A DNA stretch of 64,000 nt from a bacterium. GTDB taxonomy: Bacteria; Desulfobacterota; Desulfocorpusculales; Desulfocorpusculum. The position numbers and the translations under genes were made by a program. Under the pieces are notes generated by a model. The model saw only the letters and a program-made list of their open reading frames with translations, was not told where the DNA came from and made no database searches. The stretch lies in assembly GCA_037481695.1 (NCBI GenBank), contig JBBFLE010000006.1:62001-126000 (forward strand), in the 5' to 3' direction. Below, one piece after another: positions 8,771 to 17,380 of the stretch (its first letter is position 1; each line of letters opens with the position of its first letter).

Positions 8771-8935
8771 CTGCTTCGGTGGGAATTTAAGGTTTTGGTC
8801 GGAGCATGCCCATGGGCTTGCACCTTCTTGCAAGGCTTTGCTAACTTCTCAAGAAAGGCATTGTCTTCGGCAGGCTGGGCAGTGAAGTAGCACTGTTTCC
8901 AGATGCACCGGACCCTCTGGGAAAGGAGGCGGCCC

Positions 8936-10006
8936 ATGTGGGTGCACTTGGTGGGGTTCCTGAGGCCAAGGAAGGTCAGGATCATCCTGATTTCCCTGCT
9001 ACTGGTGTGCCTGTTTCATTACCTGATTCCGCGACAGGAACACTTCTACAACGAGCTCTTTGGCAGACTTTACTACTTCCCCATCTTCCTGGGCGGCTTC
9101 TGGTATGGGCTGGGCGGGGGGCTTGGGGTGGGTCTCCTGGTGGTGCTTGTTTATCTGCCCCAAGTATTCTTGGCTTGGGCCGAGGGACAGGCCATGTTCT
9201 ACTCCAGGCTCATGGAGATATGTCTGTTCGCACTGGCAGGTCCGGTGGTGGGCCTGTTGTCGGACAGGGAGAAAAGGCAGAGGCTCAGGAATCAGGAGCT
9301 GGAGACCCTGGCCGCCCTGGGTGAGGCTGCTGCCTCTGTGGCCCACGAGATGAAGAATATACTTGTTCCCATAAGGGGATTTCTGCGCAGGATCCGAGAG
9401 GCCGACGCCCTGGATCCAAGGGCCTCGGAGTACCTGGATATAGTTGAACGCGAGTCAGCCAGACTGGAGAACATGACCAAGGACATGCTGGCCTTCGCTC
9501 GACAGGCCCCCCTTCAAAGGGAGGATGTGGACATGAGATCCTTTCTGGAAGAACTGCGCGTAAGCCTTCAGATTCCCTTCAAAGAGAAGAGGGTTCGCCT
9601 AATATGCTCTTGCGAACCTCAGGAAATCTCTGTTCCCATAGACAGAGAAAGGATGCGACAGGCCCTCCTGAACCTGTTGCAAAATGCACTTCATGCTTCC
9701 ACAGAGGGTAAGGAGGTGAGGCTGACAGCAGCCATGGATGGAGACTCCCTCAAAATAACCGTGGAGGACCAAGGCAAAGGCATCCCGAGGCAAGATCTGG
9801 ATCGCATCTTCCTGCCCTTTTTTTCCACAAAACCAAAAGGGACCGGCCTTGGTCTGGCCATCACCAGGGCCATAGTAAAAGAGCATGGCGGAGGGATAAG
9901 CGTTGAGAGCGCTTTGGAAAGGGGTACCCGGGTTCTGTTGGATTTGCCCATAACCAGGAGCCGGTCCCCTGTGAACGATTTGGAGCCTGATGAGGGAAAG
10001 CAGTGA
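8936..10006 (+). CDS. Membrane-bound sensor histidine kinase
   Basis: 356 aa from ATG 8936, preferred over ATG 8903 because AAAGGAGG lies 7 nt upstream. The N-terminus has about four membrane helices within residues 17-110 and no large periplasmic domain. The HisKA box AHEMKNILVPIRG has phospho-His 137. The HATPase has N (LLNLLQNALHAS), G1 (DQGKGIP) and G2 (GTGLGLAI) boxes. No receiver domain is fused or encoded next to it. Its TGA overlaps the GTG of the adenylyl cyclase gene (GTGA), so the two are co-translated. The signal is unknown; it may be a metal or membrane state, given the copper genes. Confidence 0.9.
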   Translation: MWVHLVGFLRPRKVRIILISLLLVCLFHYLIPRQEHFYNELFGRLYYFPIFLGGFWYGLGGGLGVGLLVVLVYLPQVFLAWAEGQAMFYSRLMEICLFALAGPVVGLLSDREKRQRLRNQELETLAALGEAAASVAHEMKNILVPIRGFLRRIREADALDPRASEYLDIVERESARLENMTKDMLAFARQAPLQREDVDMRSFLEELRVSLQIPFKEKRVRLICSCEPQEISVPIDRERMRQALLNLLQNALHASTEGKEVRLTAAMDGDSLKITVEDQGKGIPRQDLDRIFLPFFSTKPKGTGLGLAITRAIVKEHGGGISVESALERGTRVLLDLPITRSRSPVNDLEPDEGKQ

Positions 10007-11733
10007 GGCTGGGCACCAAGAGTCTACAGCAACGAATGGCCTTTTTCCTTTTGGTCCCCGTGGCATTGATCCTGCTGGTCGTCGGCGCTGTGGGTTTCAT
10101 GTACGCCAGAAGCGCCATCCTCCAGCAGTGGGAGGAAGCCGCCATGCTGAAGCTACAGAGGGCGGCTCATCAGATCGACATGCGTCTGGCCCGTCCTATG
10201 GAATGGATACAAGTTTTTCAGCAGGCCTCGGCAGCCAGAGGGGGACCTCAAGTTCAGGACTGGCTGATGAGCCAACTGAAAGGGGCACCTGGGGTCACCT
10301 CGGTCAGTTTGATCCTGCCTGGCAATGCCCCATATCCCGGAAAAACGCATGAGAGAGGGCCGCACATGGACCCCGGGAGAGAGATGGCCAAAAGGCCGCT
10401 TGAGCACCCCAGGCCCGTGGAGGTGACCCCTCCGGCATATGACTACCAGGCCGGGCACCACTCCTTCCAAATGGTCTCCGATCTCAAAGACCAGGAGGGG
10501 CGTAGCGTGGGCAGGCTGGAGGTGACCATGCGTTTCGACTACCTTCTGGAGGATGTGATCTCCACTGGGTGGTGGCAAAGCCAAGAGGCCTGTCTCGTAG
10601 ATGACACAGGACGATTCCTTGCCCATGCGGCAGCCCTTTCCATGGACCGGCAGAGGCTGGGGGAATTCCAAGACCCCCTCGAGATCTCCCTCCTTTCCGC
10701 CATCAGGTCCAAGGACTCGGGGACCCTTTGGGGGCCAGGGCGGCCGCCCTGGCCCCCGGAGCGCATAGTGGGTTTTTACAGGCTTCATGAGGCCCCATGG
10801 AGCATTGTGCTGTTCGCACGCGGTGAGGAGATCCTGGCTCCATTGTTGCGTTTCCGAAACTACTATGCCATGGCATTGGGAATCTGCATCCTGTTGGTCT
10901 TGGTGTTGATCCGTGGGGTAGTGGGAGGCATGGTCAGCTCGGTAAAGGGCTTGTCCTATGCGGCTGGACAGATAGCCCAAGGCCTCTTCCAAAAACTTCC
11001 ACCGCCTAGGCGCAAGGACGAACTAGGACAGCTCATACTGAGCTTCAACTCCATGGTGGATGGGCTGGCTGAGAAGGAGTTCATAGCCAACACCTTCGGT
11101 CGGTACGTGGATCCAGAGGTCGCAAAGCAGTTGCTTGGCAGACCGGAGGCAAGAAGACTTGGTGGAAAGAGGCGCGAGGTGGCCATCCTCATGGCGGACA
11201 TCCGGAATTTCACTCCTTTGTCTGAACTCTTGAGGCCCGAGGAGACCATCCAGATAGTAAACCGTTTTTTTTCATCCATGATCCATGTCATAAGGCGTCA
11301 TGGAGGCATCATAGTGGATTTTCTCGGGGACTCGGTTCTGGCTTTTTTTGACCCCCTGGATGGGCCCCTTCATGAGGCCGTCAAGAGGGCTGTGCTTTGT
11401 GGCTTTGAGATGCAGGAAGCCATGGGGCCTCTCAACGAGCACAACCTCCGAGATGGGCTCCCTGAACTGAGCATGGGCGTTGGCATTCACGCAGGGGAAG
11501 TCATCGTGGGCAACATAGGTTCCGAGGCGCGTGCCAAGTACGGCATAGTGGGCTCACCCGTGAATCTGACCCACAGGATTCAACAGTTGGCGGGGCCAGG
11601 AGAGGTGGTGGTTTCAGAGAGGGTGTACGTGGAGGCGGGAGACCTCGCTTCTCCTCTCAGAACCGTGGAGGCTCAATTGAAAGGGGTGCAAGAGCCCATG
11701 CAGATGTATGTTTTGGGGCGTTCAAGTGCGTAG
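10003..11733 (+). CDS. Membrane class III adenylyl/guanylyl cyclase with HAMP domain
   Basis: 576 aa, GTG start overlapping the kinase stop. TM1 is about 11-33, a periplasmic sensor domain about 34-284, TM2 about 286-310, HAMP about 307-355, and the cyclase domain about 385-560. Metal-binding Asp399 (MADIRNFTP) and Asp443 (FLGDSVLAFF) and the transition-state pair Asn521/Arg525 (VNLTHR) are present. The residues that usually select ATP are altered: the Lys position is Asp439 and the Asp position is Ser518. Ser/Thr there occurs in class IIIb cyclases; Asp at the Lys position is unusual. The product should be a cyclic nucleotide, but which one is uncertain. Confidence 0.88.
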   Translation: MRLGTKSLQQRMAFFLLVPVALILLVVGAVGFMYARSAILQQWEEAAMLKLQRAAHQIDMRLARPMEWIQVFQQASAARGGPQVQDWLMSQLKGAPGVTSVSLILPGNAPYPGKTHERGPHMDPGREMAKRPLEHPRPVEVTPPAYDYQAGHHSFQMVSDLKDQEGRSVGRLEVTMRFDYLLEDVISTGWWQSQEACLVDDTGRFLAHAAALSMDRQRLGEFQDPLEISLLSAIRSKDSGTLWGPGRPPWPPERIVGFYRLHEAPWSIVLFARGEEILAPLLRFRNYYAMALGICILLVLVLIRGVVGGMVSSVKGLSYAAGQIAQGLFQKLPPPRRKDELGQLILSFNSMVDGLAEKEFIANTFGRYVDPEVAKQLLGRPEARRLGGKRREVAILMADIRNFTPLSELLRPEETIQIVNRFFSSMIHVIRRHGGIIVDFLGDSVLAFFDPLDGPLHEAVKRAVLCGFEMQEAMGPLNEHNLRDGLPELSMGVGIHAGEVIVGNIGSEARAKYGIVGSPVNLTHRIQQLAGPGEVVVSERVYVEAGDLASPLRTVEAQLKGVQEPMQMYVLGRSSA

Positions 11734-11890
11734 CCCGAGTTATTCCCCAACAGCGGCAGCTTGGCGGGCCAGACCCAAACCCATGGTGCATTTAGCCATT
11801 TTCAGGTTCCAAGAGGGACTGGAGCTGGCAGAGAAAGTCAAGGTTTGTTTGACCATGAATCAGGTTATCCTGAAGTATGGTTAAGATTAC

Positions 11891-11923
11891 CCCGCATCAT
11901 CTGCTGGTTGCAATCAATGCGGG
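11891..11923 (+). other. Inverted repeat between the cyclase and the Met-rich gene
   Basis: CCCGCAT (11891-11897) and ATGCGGG (11917-11923) are perfect complements separated by 19 nt. There is no U-run. It could be an operator-like site or a leader hairpin for the gene starting at 11958. Confidence 0.3.
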
Positions 11924-11957
11924 CTAATTTCAATCAGGGACCATCGGAGGCCATAGC

Positions 11958-12362
11958 ATGAGCAGGGAATTTAGCATACTGGTGATGGTTTTCTGGCTGG
12001 CTGCAATGGGCCTAGCCATGGCACAGGAGGGCCCGAAGGTGGGTGGTTACGAACAGTACCCTCCTGGGCCGTTGAGCGAGGCCCAGATTGGAGCCGGATG
12101 GGGTCACCGCTCCATGACCTACGGGGTGATGAATATGATGTCAGGGATGGCAACTCAAGTGGCAACCATACTGCGATCTGGAAAGGCGGATGCGGAGATG
12201 CAAAAGAGGCTCGCTGCAATAATCGATCATATCGCGGACATGCTGAACGAGGCTCCAGCCTACATGATGGGGACCAAGAAGATCGACTCCAAGATGATGA
12301 AGGAAATGCATGACATGTTGCGGGAACTCGAAAGCATGAGGGGAGCTGCGGGACTCAGATGA
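11958..12362 (+). CDS. Small secreted Met-rich hypothetical protein
   Basis: 134 aa with a GGAGG site before ATG. A signal peptide covers about 1-22 (ends GLAMA-Q). The mature protein is largely helical and Met-rich (GVMNMMSGMATQVATIL, MMGTKKIDSKMMKEMHDML). I do not recognise a family. It lies tail to tail with copA (10 nt apart). Methionine-rich exported helices next to copper genes suggest a periplasmic copper-binding role, but that is inference only. Confidence 0.7.
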   Translation: MSREFSILVMVFWLAAMGLAMAQEGPKVGGYEQYPPGPLSEAQIGAGWGHRSMTYGVMNMMSGMATQVATILRSGKADAEMQKRLAAIIDHIADMLNEAPAYMMGTKKIDSKMMKEMHDMLRELESMRGAAGLR

Positions 12363-12372
12363 GTCCCAGGCA

Positions 12373-14865
12373 TCAGTGGCTACTGGAGGCTTGCAATGGT
12401 CGAAACCTCTTGAGCCTCAGGGCATTGGATACGACCGTTACCGATGAGAGGCCCATGGCCACTGCAGCGAAGATGGGACTCAGCAGGATCCCAAAGAAGG
12501 GAAAGAGCACCCCGGCTGCCACAGGTATGAGGATGGTGTTGTATGCGAAGGCCCAGAAGAAGTTCTGCCGGATGTTGCGGATTGTGGCTCGGCTCAAGGC
12601 AATGGCCGTGGCCACCCCCCTCAGGTCCCCCCTCATGAGAATTATGTCAGCGGATTCCATGGCCACGTCAGTGCCGGTTCCTATGGCTATTCCCACATCG
12701 GCCTGGGCCAGAGCAGGGGCATCGTTTATGCCATCTCCAACCATGCCCACCCGCCTTCCTTCGCTTTGAAGCCTTTTCACCTGGGATGCCTTTTCCTCGG
12801 GCAGGACTTGTGCCAACACCCTGCCTATGCCCAGCTGCCTGGCTACGGCATGGGCAGTGCGGGGATTGTCTCCTGTGATCATGATCACTTCCAAGCCCAT
12901 CTGCCTGATCTTTTCCACAGCCTCCCGGGCCTCCTCCTTGAGAATGTCCGCCAGTGCGAGAAGGCCTGCCAACTTTCCCTCCACAGCCAACAAGACAATG
13001 CTCCTTCCTTCCTCGGCCAACCTTTCCGCTCCCTCCATCAAGGCTGGCTCCAGGCTGACATGGCGCTTCCTCATCAGGGCCTCATTGCCCAGGAGTATCT
13101 CCATGCCCTCCACGCGGGCCAGTAGCCCATGGCCTGGGAGAGCCTCAAAACTCTCTGGGTCACTCAAGCTGAGACGCCTCCTTACGGCCTCCTGAACCAC
13201 TGCCTGGGCCAGGGGATGCTCCGAGCGTCTCTCGGCCGAGGCGGCCAGCCTCAGGAGTTCCTCCTGGTTCCATCCCTCCACCGACATAAGCTCCGTTAGG
13301 GAGGGCTCTCCACGGGTTAGGGTCCCTGTCTTGTCCAAGATCAGGGTGTCCAGCTTGTGGGCTGTCTCCAGGGCCTCCCCGCTTCGTATCAGGATCCCCA
13401 GTTCAGCACCCTTGCCAGTGCCCACCATTATGGAGGTTGGTGTGGCAAGTCCAAGGGCACATGGACAGGCAATGATCATGACCGCCACGAAATTTAGCAC
13501 AGCGTAGGTAAGCCTTGGCTCTGGCCCCCAGATCAGCCAGACCAAGAACGTGATGGTTGCCGCTGCCATCACCCCGGGCACGAAACGGCTGGCTATGATA
13601 TCGGCCAGCCTGGCTATGGGAGGCTTGGAGCCTTGGGCCTCTTCCACCATGCGCACGATCTGAGCCAGGACCGTGTCGCGGCCGACGCGGGTCGCCCTGA
13701 AAGTAAAAGCCCCGGTCCTGTTGAGGGTGGCTCCTATGACCTCATCTCCGGGCGCCTTTTCCACGGGAAGGGACTCACCTGTGACCATGGACTCATCCAC
13801 TGCAGAGCGCCCCTCCAGGACCACTCCGTCCACGGGTATCCTCTCCCCAGGCCTGACCAGGACCTGGTCTCCAACGTGCACGTCTTCTAAAGGAACCTCC
13901 AGCTCCTGCCCATGACGCACGATCCTGGCCGTGCGGGGCTGAAGCCCCATGAGCTTCTGTATGGCCTCTGAGGTGCGGCCCTTGGCCCTGGCCTCCAGCA
14001 TGCGCCCCAGAAGGATGATCACTATGATGGCCCCGGCAGTGTCGAAGTACACCTGTGGGGAGAGGCCCTGAGCGGAGAAGATCTTTGGGAAGAAGCTGGC
14101 CACCACGCTGTACCCATAGGCAGCCGATGTGCCCACGGCTATGAGGGTGTTCATGTCCGTTGTGCGGTGTTTGGCTGCAGCCCATGCGCCCTTGTAGAAC
14201 TGCCAGCCAACCCAAAACTGAATCGGGCTTTGAAGCACAAACTGTAAGACGAAGTTCCCCTGTGTCCCCAGAGCCAGGAAGCTCTCCAGGCCCAGCTCTT
14301 TCCAATAGCACAGAATCATCATGGGTATGAGCAGGCCCACACCCACCATGAACTTGCTGCGCAAGGCGCGCAAAGCCTCTTGCCTGATTTTCCTTTCCTG
14401 CTCCAGGGGATCTCCCAGGGAAGCTTCCCTCAGCTTGTACCCGGCCTGCTCCACGGCCCTGGCCAGCTCCGAGACGGATGTCTGGCCTGACAGGAAACGG
14501 ACAGTGGCTCTCTCGGTGGCGAAATTCACCTCTGCTTCCAGGACTCCTTGCACATTGCTCAGGGCCTGTTGAACTCTTCTGACGCAGGCAGCGCAACTCA
14601 TGCCCTGGATGGGAAGGCTTACCTTCTCCAGGCGCGGCTCGTAACCCAGCTCCTCTACTGTTCTCACCAAATCCTTGAGGCCCACCTTAGCCGGATCGTA
14701 ATGCACCGTGGCCTTTTCCGAGGCCAAGTTTACCTTGGCCTCAGCCACCCCCTCCAACCGGGAAATACCCCTCTCCACCCTGGCTACGCAGCTGGCACAG
14801 GTCATACCGCCTATGGGTACATCAATCTTGAGAACCTGTTCAGGGAAGTTTTTCTCTGGGTGCAT
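12373..14865 (-). CDS. copA: Cu(I)-translocating P1B-type ATPase
   Basis: 830 aa. Two N-terminal heavy-metal-associated domains have GMTCASC (20-26) and GMSCAAC (88-94). Eight membrane helices surround the CPC translocation motif (467-469, [11 protein letters not shown]). The phosphorylation loop has Asp511 (DKTGTLTRG), the HP motif (SEHPLA) and [10 protein letters not shown]. Together these are diagnostic of CopA-type Cu(I)/Ag(I) exporters moving metal from cytosol to periplasm. The periplasmic pump at 8120-1941 would then take it across the outer membrane. The upstream region (14866-15102) is shared with a divergent protease gene; no clear CueR box was recognised. Confidence 0.96.
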   Translation of the reverse strand: MHPEKNFPEQVLKIDVPIGGMTCASCVARVERGISRLEGVAEAKVNLASEKATVHYDPAKVGLKDLVRTVEELGYEPRLEKVSLPIQGMSCAACVRRVQQALSNVQGVLEAEVNFATERATVRFLSGQTSVSELARAVEQAGYKLREASLGDPLEQERKIRQEALRALRSKFMVGVGLLIPMMILCYWKELGLESFLALGTQGNFVLQFVLQSPIQFWVGWQFYKGAWAAAKHRTTDMNTLIAVGTSAAYGYSVVASFFPKIFSAQGLSPQVYFDTAGAIIVIILLGRMLEARAKGRTSEAIQKLMGLQPRTARIVRHGQELEVPLEDVHVGDQVLVRPGERIPVDGVVLEGRSAVDESMVTGESLPVEKAPGDEVIGATLNRTGAFTFRATRVGRDTVLAQIVRMVEEAQGSKPPIARLADIIASRFVPGVMAAATITFLVWLIWGPEPRLTYAVLNFVAVMIIACPCALGLATPTSIMVGTGKGAELGILIRSGEALETAHKLDTLILDKTGTLTRGEPSLTELMSVEGWNQEELLRLAASAERRSEHPLAQAVVQEAVRRRLSLSDPESFEALPGHGLLARVEGMEILLGNEALMRKRHVSLEPALMEGAERLAEEGRSIVLLAVEGKLAGLLALADILKEEAREAVEKIRQMGLEVIMITGDNPRTAHAVARQLGIGRVLAQVLPEEKASQVKRLQSEGRRVGMVGDGINDAPALAQADVGIAIGTGTDVAMESADIILMRGDLRGVATAIALSRATIRNIRQNFFWAFAYNTILIPVAAGVLFPFFGILLSPIFAAVAMGLSSVTVVSNALRLKRFRPLQASSSH

Positions 14866-15036
14866 TTGCTGGGCATCTCCTTGCCTTTGAGCTTTTATCC
14901 AGTATGCTTCCCAAGGGAGAAGTAATCAACAAGAGGATCCTGCTTCTCCCTCCATATCTTTCAGGGAGGTCTGCTGGGGGCTTGAGCCTGCAAGGCAATC
15001 TCTTGGGGCTGATCTGTGGGCATGAGAAAAAACAGA

Positions 15037-15065
15037 TTGAGACCACAGGGGTATGTGAATAGAAT
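15037..15065 (+). promoter_or_regulatory. Strong sigma70-type promoter for the HtrA-like gene pair
   Basis: TTGAGA (15037-15042), a 17-nt spacer and TAGAAT (15060-15065): five of six matches in each box. The predicted start near 15072 lies about 30 nt before ATG 15103. Confidence 0.6.
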
Positions 15066-15102
15066 AACCCCCAAGATCTTGTTCCCAAATAAGGGGCGAT
15101 TC

Positions 15103-15921
15103 ATGAAAAAACTGCTGGGTTCGGCTCTGGGGATACTGGTTTTGATGCTTTTTTTGCTCCCATGGGTTTCCACAGGCATTGCTCTTACTGCCGAGGAGAA
15201 CATAAGCATAGAAGTCTACAAGAGAGCTTCCCCAGGGGTCGTGCATATTCGCTCCACGGTGGTGCGTTACGGCTTCTTTTTCCAGCCGTTTCCAAGCCAG
15301 GGCACTGGCTCCGGGGTCATTCTGGACCTGGAAGGAAACATCATCACCAATTCCCATGTGGTTCAAGAGGCCCGTTCCATGGAGGTTACCCTGTTTGATG
15401 GGAGTGTTTTCCCGGCCAAGTTGGTAAGCAGCCTCAAGGATCTGGATCTGGCCTTGATACGTATCAGTGCTCCCCGGGAAAAGCTCAGACCAATTCCCTT
15501 TGGGGATTCCAAGGCCCTTGAGGTCGGCCAGGCTGTATATGCCATAGGAAATCCCTTTGGATTTCAGCATACCTTGACCAAAGGAGTGATCTCCTCTCTG
15601 GACAGGACCCTCTTGACCCCCGAAGGCAAGAAACTCAAAGGTCTGCTTCAGACCGATGCCGCCATCAACCCTGGCAACTCGGGTGGCCCCTTGCTGGACA
15701 GAGAGGGGAGGCTGGTGGGCATAAATACGGCCATCTTGAGTCCATCGGGGGGGAGCGTGGGTGTGGGTTTTGCCATACCCACGGCAGCCCTTGAAGAAAA
15801 CCTGCCAACTCTGGTGCGCCACAAGAGGGTAAGATGGCCGGGGATCCTCATGGCTCTGGCGGGCGTGAGCATTCTCTTGTGGCTCCTGGCACGCCGCAGG
15901 CGCAGGAGGCCCCTTTGGTAA
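15103..15921 (+). CDS. HtrA-type serine protease without PDZ, C-terminal membrane anchor
   Basis: 272 aa from ATG 15103 (AAGGGG site; a longer frame to 15016 has none). A signal peptide/anchor is about 1-28. A trypsin-like S1C domain has the triad His85 (NSHVV), Asp115 (DLALI) and Ser193 (GNSGGP). No PDZ domain follows. Instead the chain ends in one hydrophobic helix (PGILMALAGVSILLWLLA) followed by RRRRRRPLW, which should tether it to the inner membrane. The gene downstream is a close paralogue that keeps PDZ. It is likely a periplasmic quality-control or regulatory protease. Confidence 0.88.
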   Translation: MKKLLGSALGILVLMLFLLPWVSTGIALTAEENISIEVYKRASPGVVHIRSTVVRYGFFFQPFPSQGTGSGVILDLEGNIITNSHVVQEARSMEVTLFDGSVFPAKLVSSLKDLDLALIRISAPREKLRPIPFGDSKALEVGQAVYAIGNPFGFQHTLTKGVISSLDRTLLTPEGKKLKGLLQTDAAINPGNSGGPLLDREGRLVGINTAILSPSGGSVGVGFAIPTAALEENLPTLVRHKRVRWPGILMALAGVSILLWLLARRRRRRPLW

Positions 15922-15945
15922 ACAGGATCTGGAGGTGATGACGAG

Positions 15946-17028
15946 ATGAGGAAGACTCCACTCGAAAAGCTCAAGAGCTTTGGTTTGGGGGTGGTCTTGT
16001 TACCCCTTTTGTGCTCTCAGGCCTTGTGCTTGACCGAGGATGAACGAAACACCATCTCGGTTTACAAGAAGGCGGCCCCGGGGGTGGTAAACATAACCAG
16101 CACTGTGTTGGAGAGGGACTTCTTCTTCAGGCTGGTTCCCAGGGAAGGGGCGGGTTCCGGAGCAGTAATTGACTCCAAAGGCTACATCCTGACCAACAAC
16201 CATGTTATCAAGGATGCCAGGCGTATAGAGGTCACCTTGGCTGATGGGAGCAAATGGCCAGGAAGGCTGGTGGGCACAGATCCAGAAAACGACCTGGCCG
16301 TGATTCGCATAGAAGCGCCGGCTGAGAGGCTGAGGCCAATTCCCTTGGGCAGCTCTCAGGATCTCCAGGTGGGCCAGAAGGTCTTGGCCATAGGAAACCC
16401 CTTCGGCTTGGGTGAGACCCTCACCACTGGGATCATTTCCTCCTTGGGCCGCTCCATACGCTCCGAGGATGGTTCCTTCATGGAGGATCTGATTCAGACG
16501 GATGCGGCAATCAACCCGGGCAACTCGGGGGGGCCGCTTCTGGATTCAGAGGGAAAGATCATCGGAATTAACACGGCCATTTTCACCCCGTCCGGGGGCA
16601 GCGTGGGGATCGGCTTTGCCATTCCAGTGGACACTGCCAAGAGAATCATACCGGATCTGGTGGAAAAAGGTTACGTGTCCCACGCCTGGATGGGAGTGAG
16701 CCTTTTTCCAATGACCCCCGGTTTGGCCAAGGCCCTGGATCTGCCGGTGAGCAGGGGGGCCCTGGTGGTGGAGGTCATGAAAGGCGGGCCAGCGGACAAG
16801 GCAGGGCTCAGAGGTGGGAGCAAGATGGTTCAGCTGGGTAATGCCTTGCTGTCCGTAGGAGGCGATATTATCACGGCCGTAGACGGGCAAGCAGTTAACT
16901 CTTCCGAGGATCTGGTGCGAAGGATAAGAAAACACAAACCTGGGGAACAGGTGCGCCTCAAGATCCTGCGTGAAAAAAAGAGCGAGGAGTTGACCCTAAC
17001 TCTTGGGGAAAGACCCAGGGGCAAATGA
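15946..17028 (+). CDS. HtrA/DegP-family serine protease with PDZ domain
   Basis: 360 aa. A signal peptide is about 1-28 (LLCSQALC). An S1C protease domain has the triad His86 (NNHVI), Asp116 (NDLAVIRIE) and Ser194 (GNSGGP). One PDZ domain is about 250-350 (SRGALVVEVMKGGPADKAGL). It is 24 nt after the PDZ-less paralogue with a GGAGGTGATGA leader, so they form an operon born of tandem duplication. The family degrades misfolded envelope proteins. Confidence 0.93.
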   Translation: MRKTPLEKLKSFGLGVVLLPLLCSQALCLTEDERNTISVYKKAAPGVVNITSTVLERDFFFRLVPREGAGSGAVIDSKGYILTNNHVIKDARRIEVTLADGSKWPGRLVGTDPENDLAVIRIEAPAERLRPIPLGSSQDLQVGQKVLAIGNPFGLGETLTTGIISSLGRSIRSEDGSFMEDLIQTDAAINPGNSGGPLLDSEGKIIGINTAIFTPSGGSVGIGFAIPVDTAKRIIPDLVEKGYVSHAWMGVSLFPMTPGLAKALDLPVSRGALVVEVMKGGPADKAGLRGGSKMVQLGNALLSVGGDIITAVDGQAVNSSEDLVRRIRKHKPGEQVRLKILREKKSEELTLTLGERPRGK

Positions 17029-17035
17029 GTTCTAT

Positions 17036-17058
17036 CCCTTGCCAGCGCAAGGCAAGGG
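17036..17058 (+). other. Intergenic hairpin after the PDZ protease gene
   Basis: CCCTTGCC and GGCAAGGG form a perfect 8-bp stem with a 7-nt loop, just after the stop at 17028. It is not followed by a T-run. It could be a weak terminator or a 3'-end stabiliser. Confidence 0.45.
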
Positions 17059-17088
17059 CAGGGGTGAAAGGATCAGGAGGTGATGGCC

Positions 17089-17280
17089 ATGACCGTGAAT
17101 GAAGGACTCAGAATGGTGGCCGGAAGCCTTATTCTCATATCGGTCTTCTTGAGCCTGGTTTGGAGTCAATGGTGGCTACTTCTCACGGCCTTTGTGGGGG
17201 CAAATCTGTTGCAGTCCGCTTTTACCAGATGGTGCCTCATGATGAATTTCTTGAGAGCTTTGGGCTTCAAGGAGGGCTGA
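17089..17280 (+). CDS. DUF2892 (YgaP-like) small inner-membrane protein
   Basis: 63 aa from the ATG at 17089, chosen because AGGAGG then has normal spacing; an ATG at 17083 is too close to it. MTVNEGLRMVAG followed by two hydrophobic helices separated by SQWW matches the DUF2892 pattern. In other proteins this is the membrane part of YgaP-type rhodanese proteins, but there is no rhodanese domain here. The role is unknown. Confidence 0.8.
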   Translation: MTVNEGLRMVAGSLILISVFLSLVWSQWWLLLTAFVGANLLQSAFTRWCLMMNFLRALGFKEG

Positions 17281-17380
17281 GCAGACCCCAGAGGCCCCTG
17301 GGCTGAGCCCAAATCCTGGCGGGCAAAGCTTGCAAGAACTTGCCAGAGACATGTGGCCATCTGAGAGCTGGAGAGATGTC

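Noticed and set aside
11761-11961. Plus-strand 66-codon frame between cyclase and Met-rich gene
   Set aside because: No ribosome site; overlaps the inverted repeat at 11891-11923 and the next gene's start.
13793-14596. Long open frame (267 codons) on the same strand as copA
   Set aside because: It lies wholly inside copA in another frame; its composition is biased by copA codons.
14866-15102. CueR-like operator before copA
   Set aside because: A CTTC...GAAG-like imperfect repeat is present but does not form a clear MerR-type site with 19-bp spacing.
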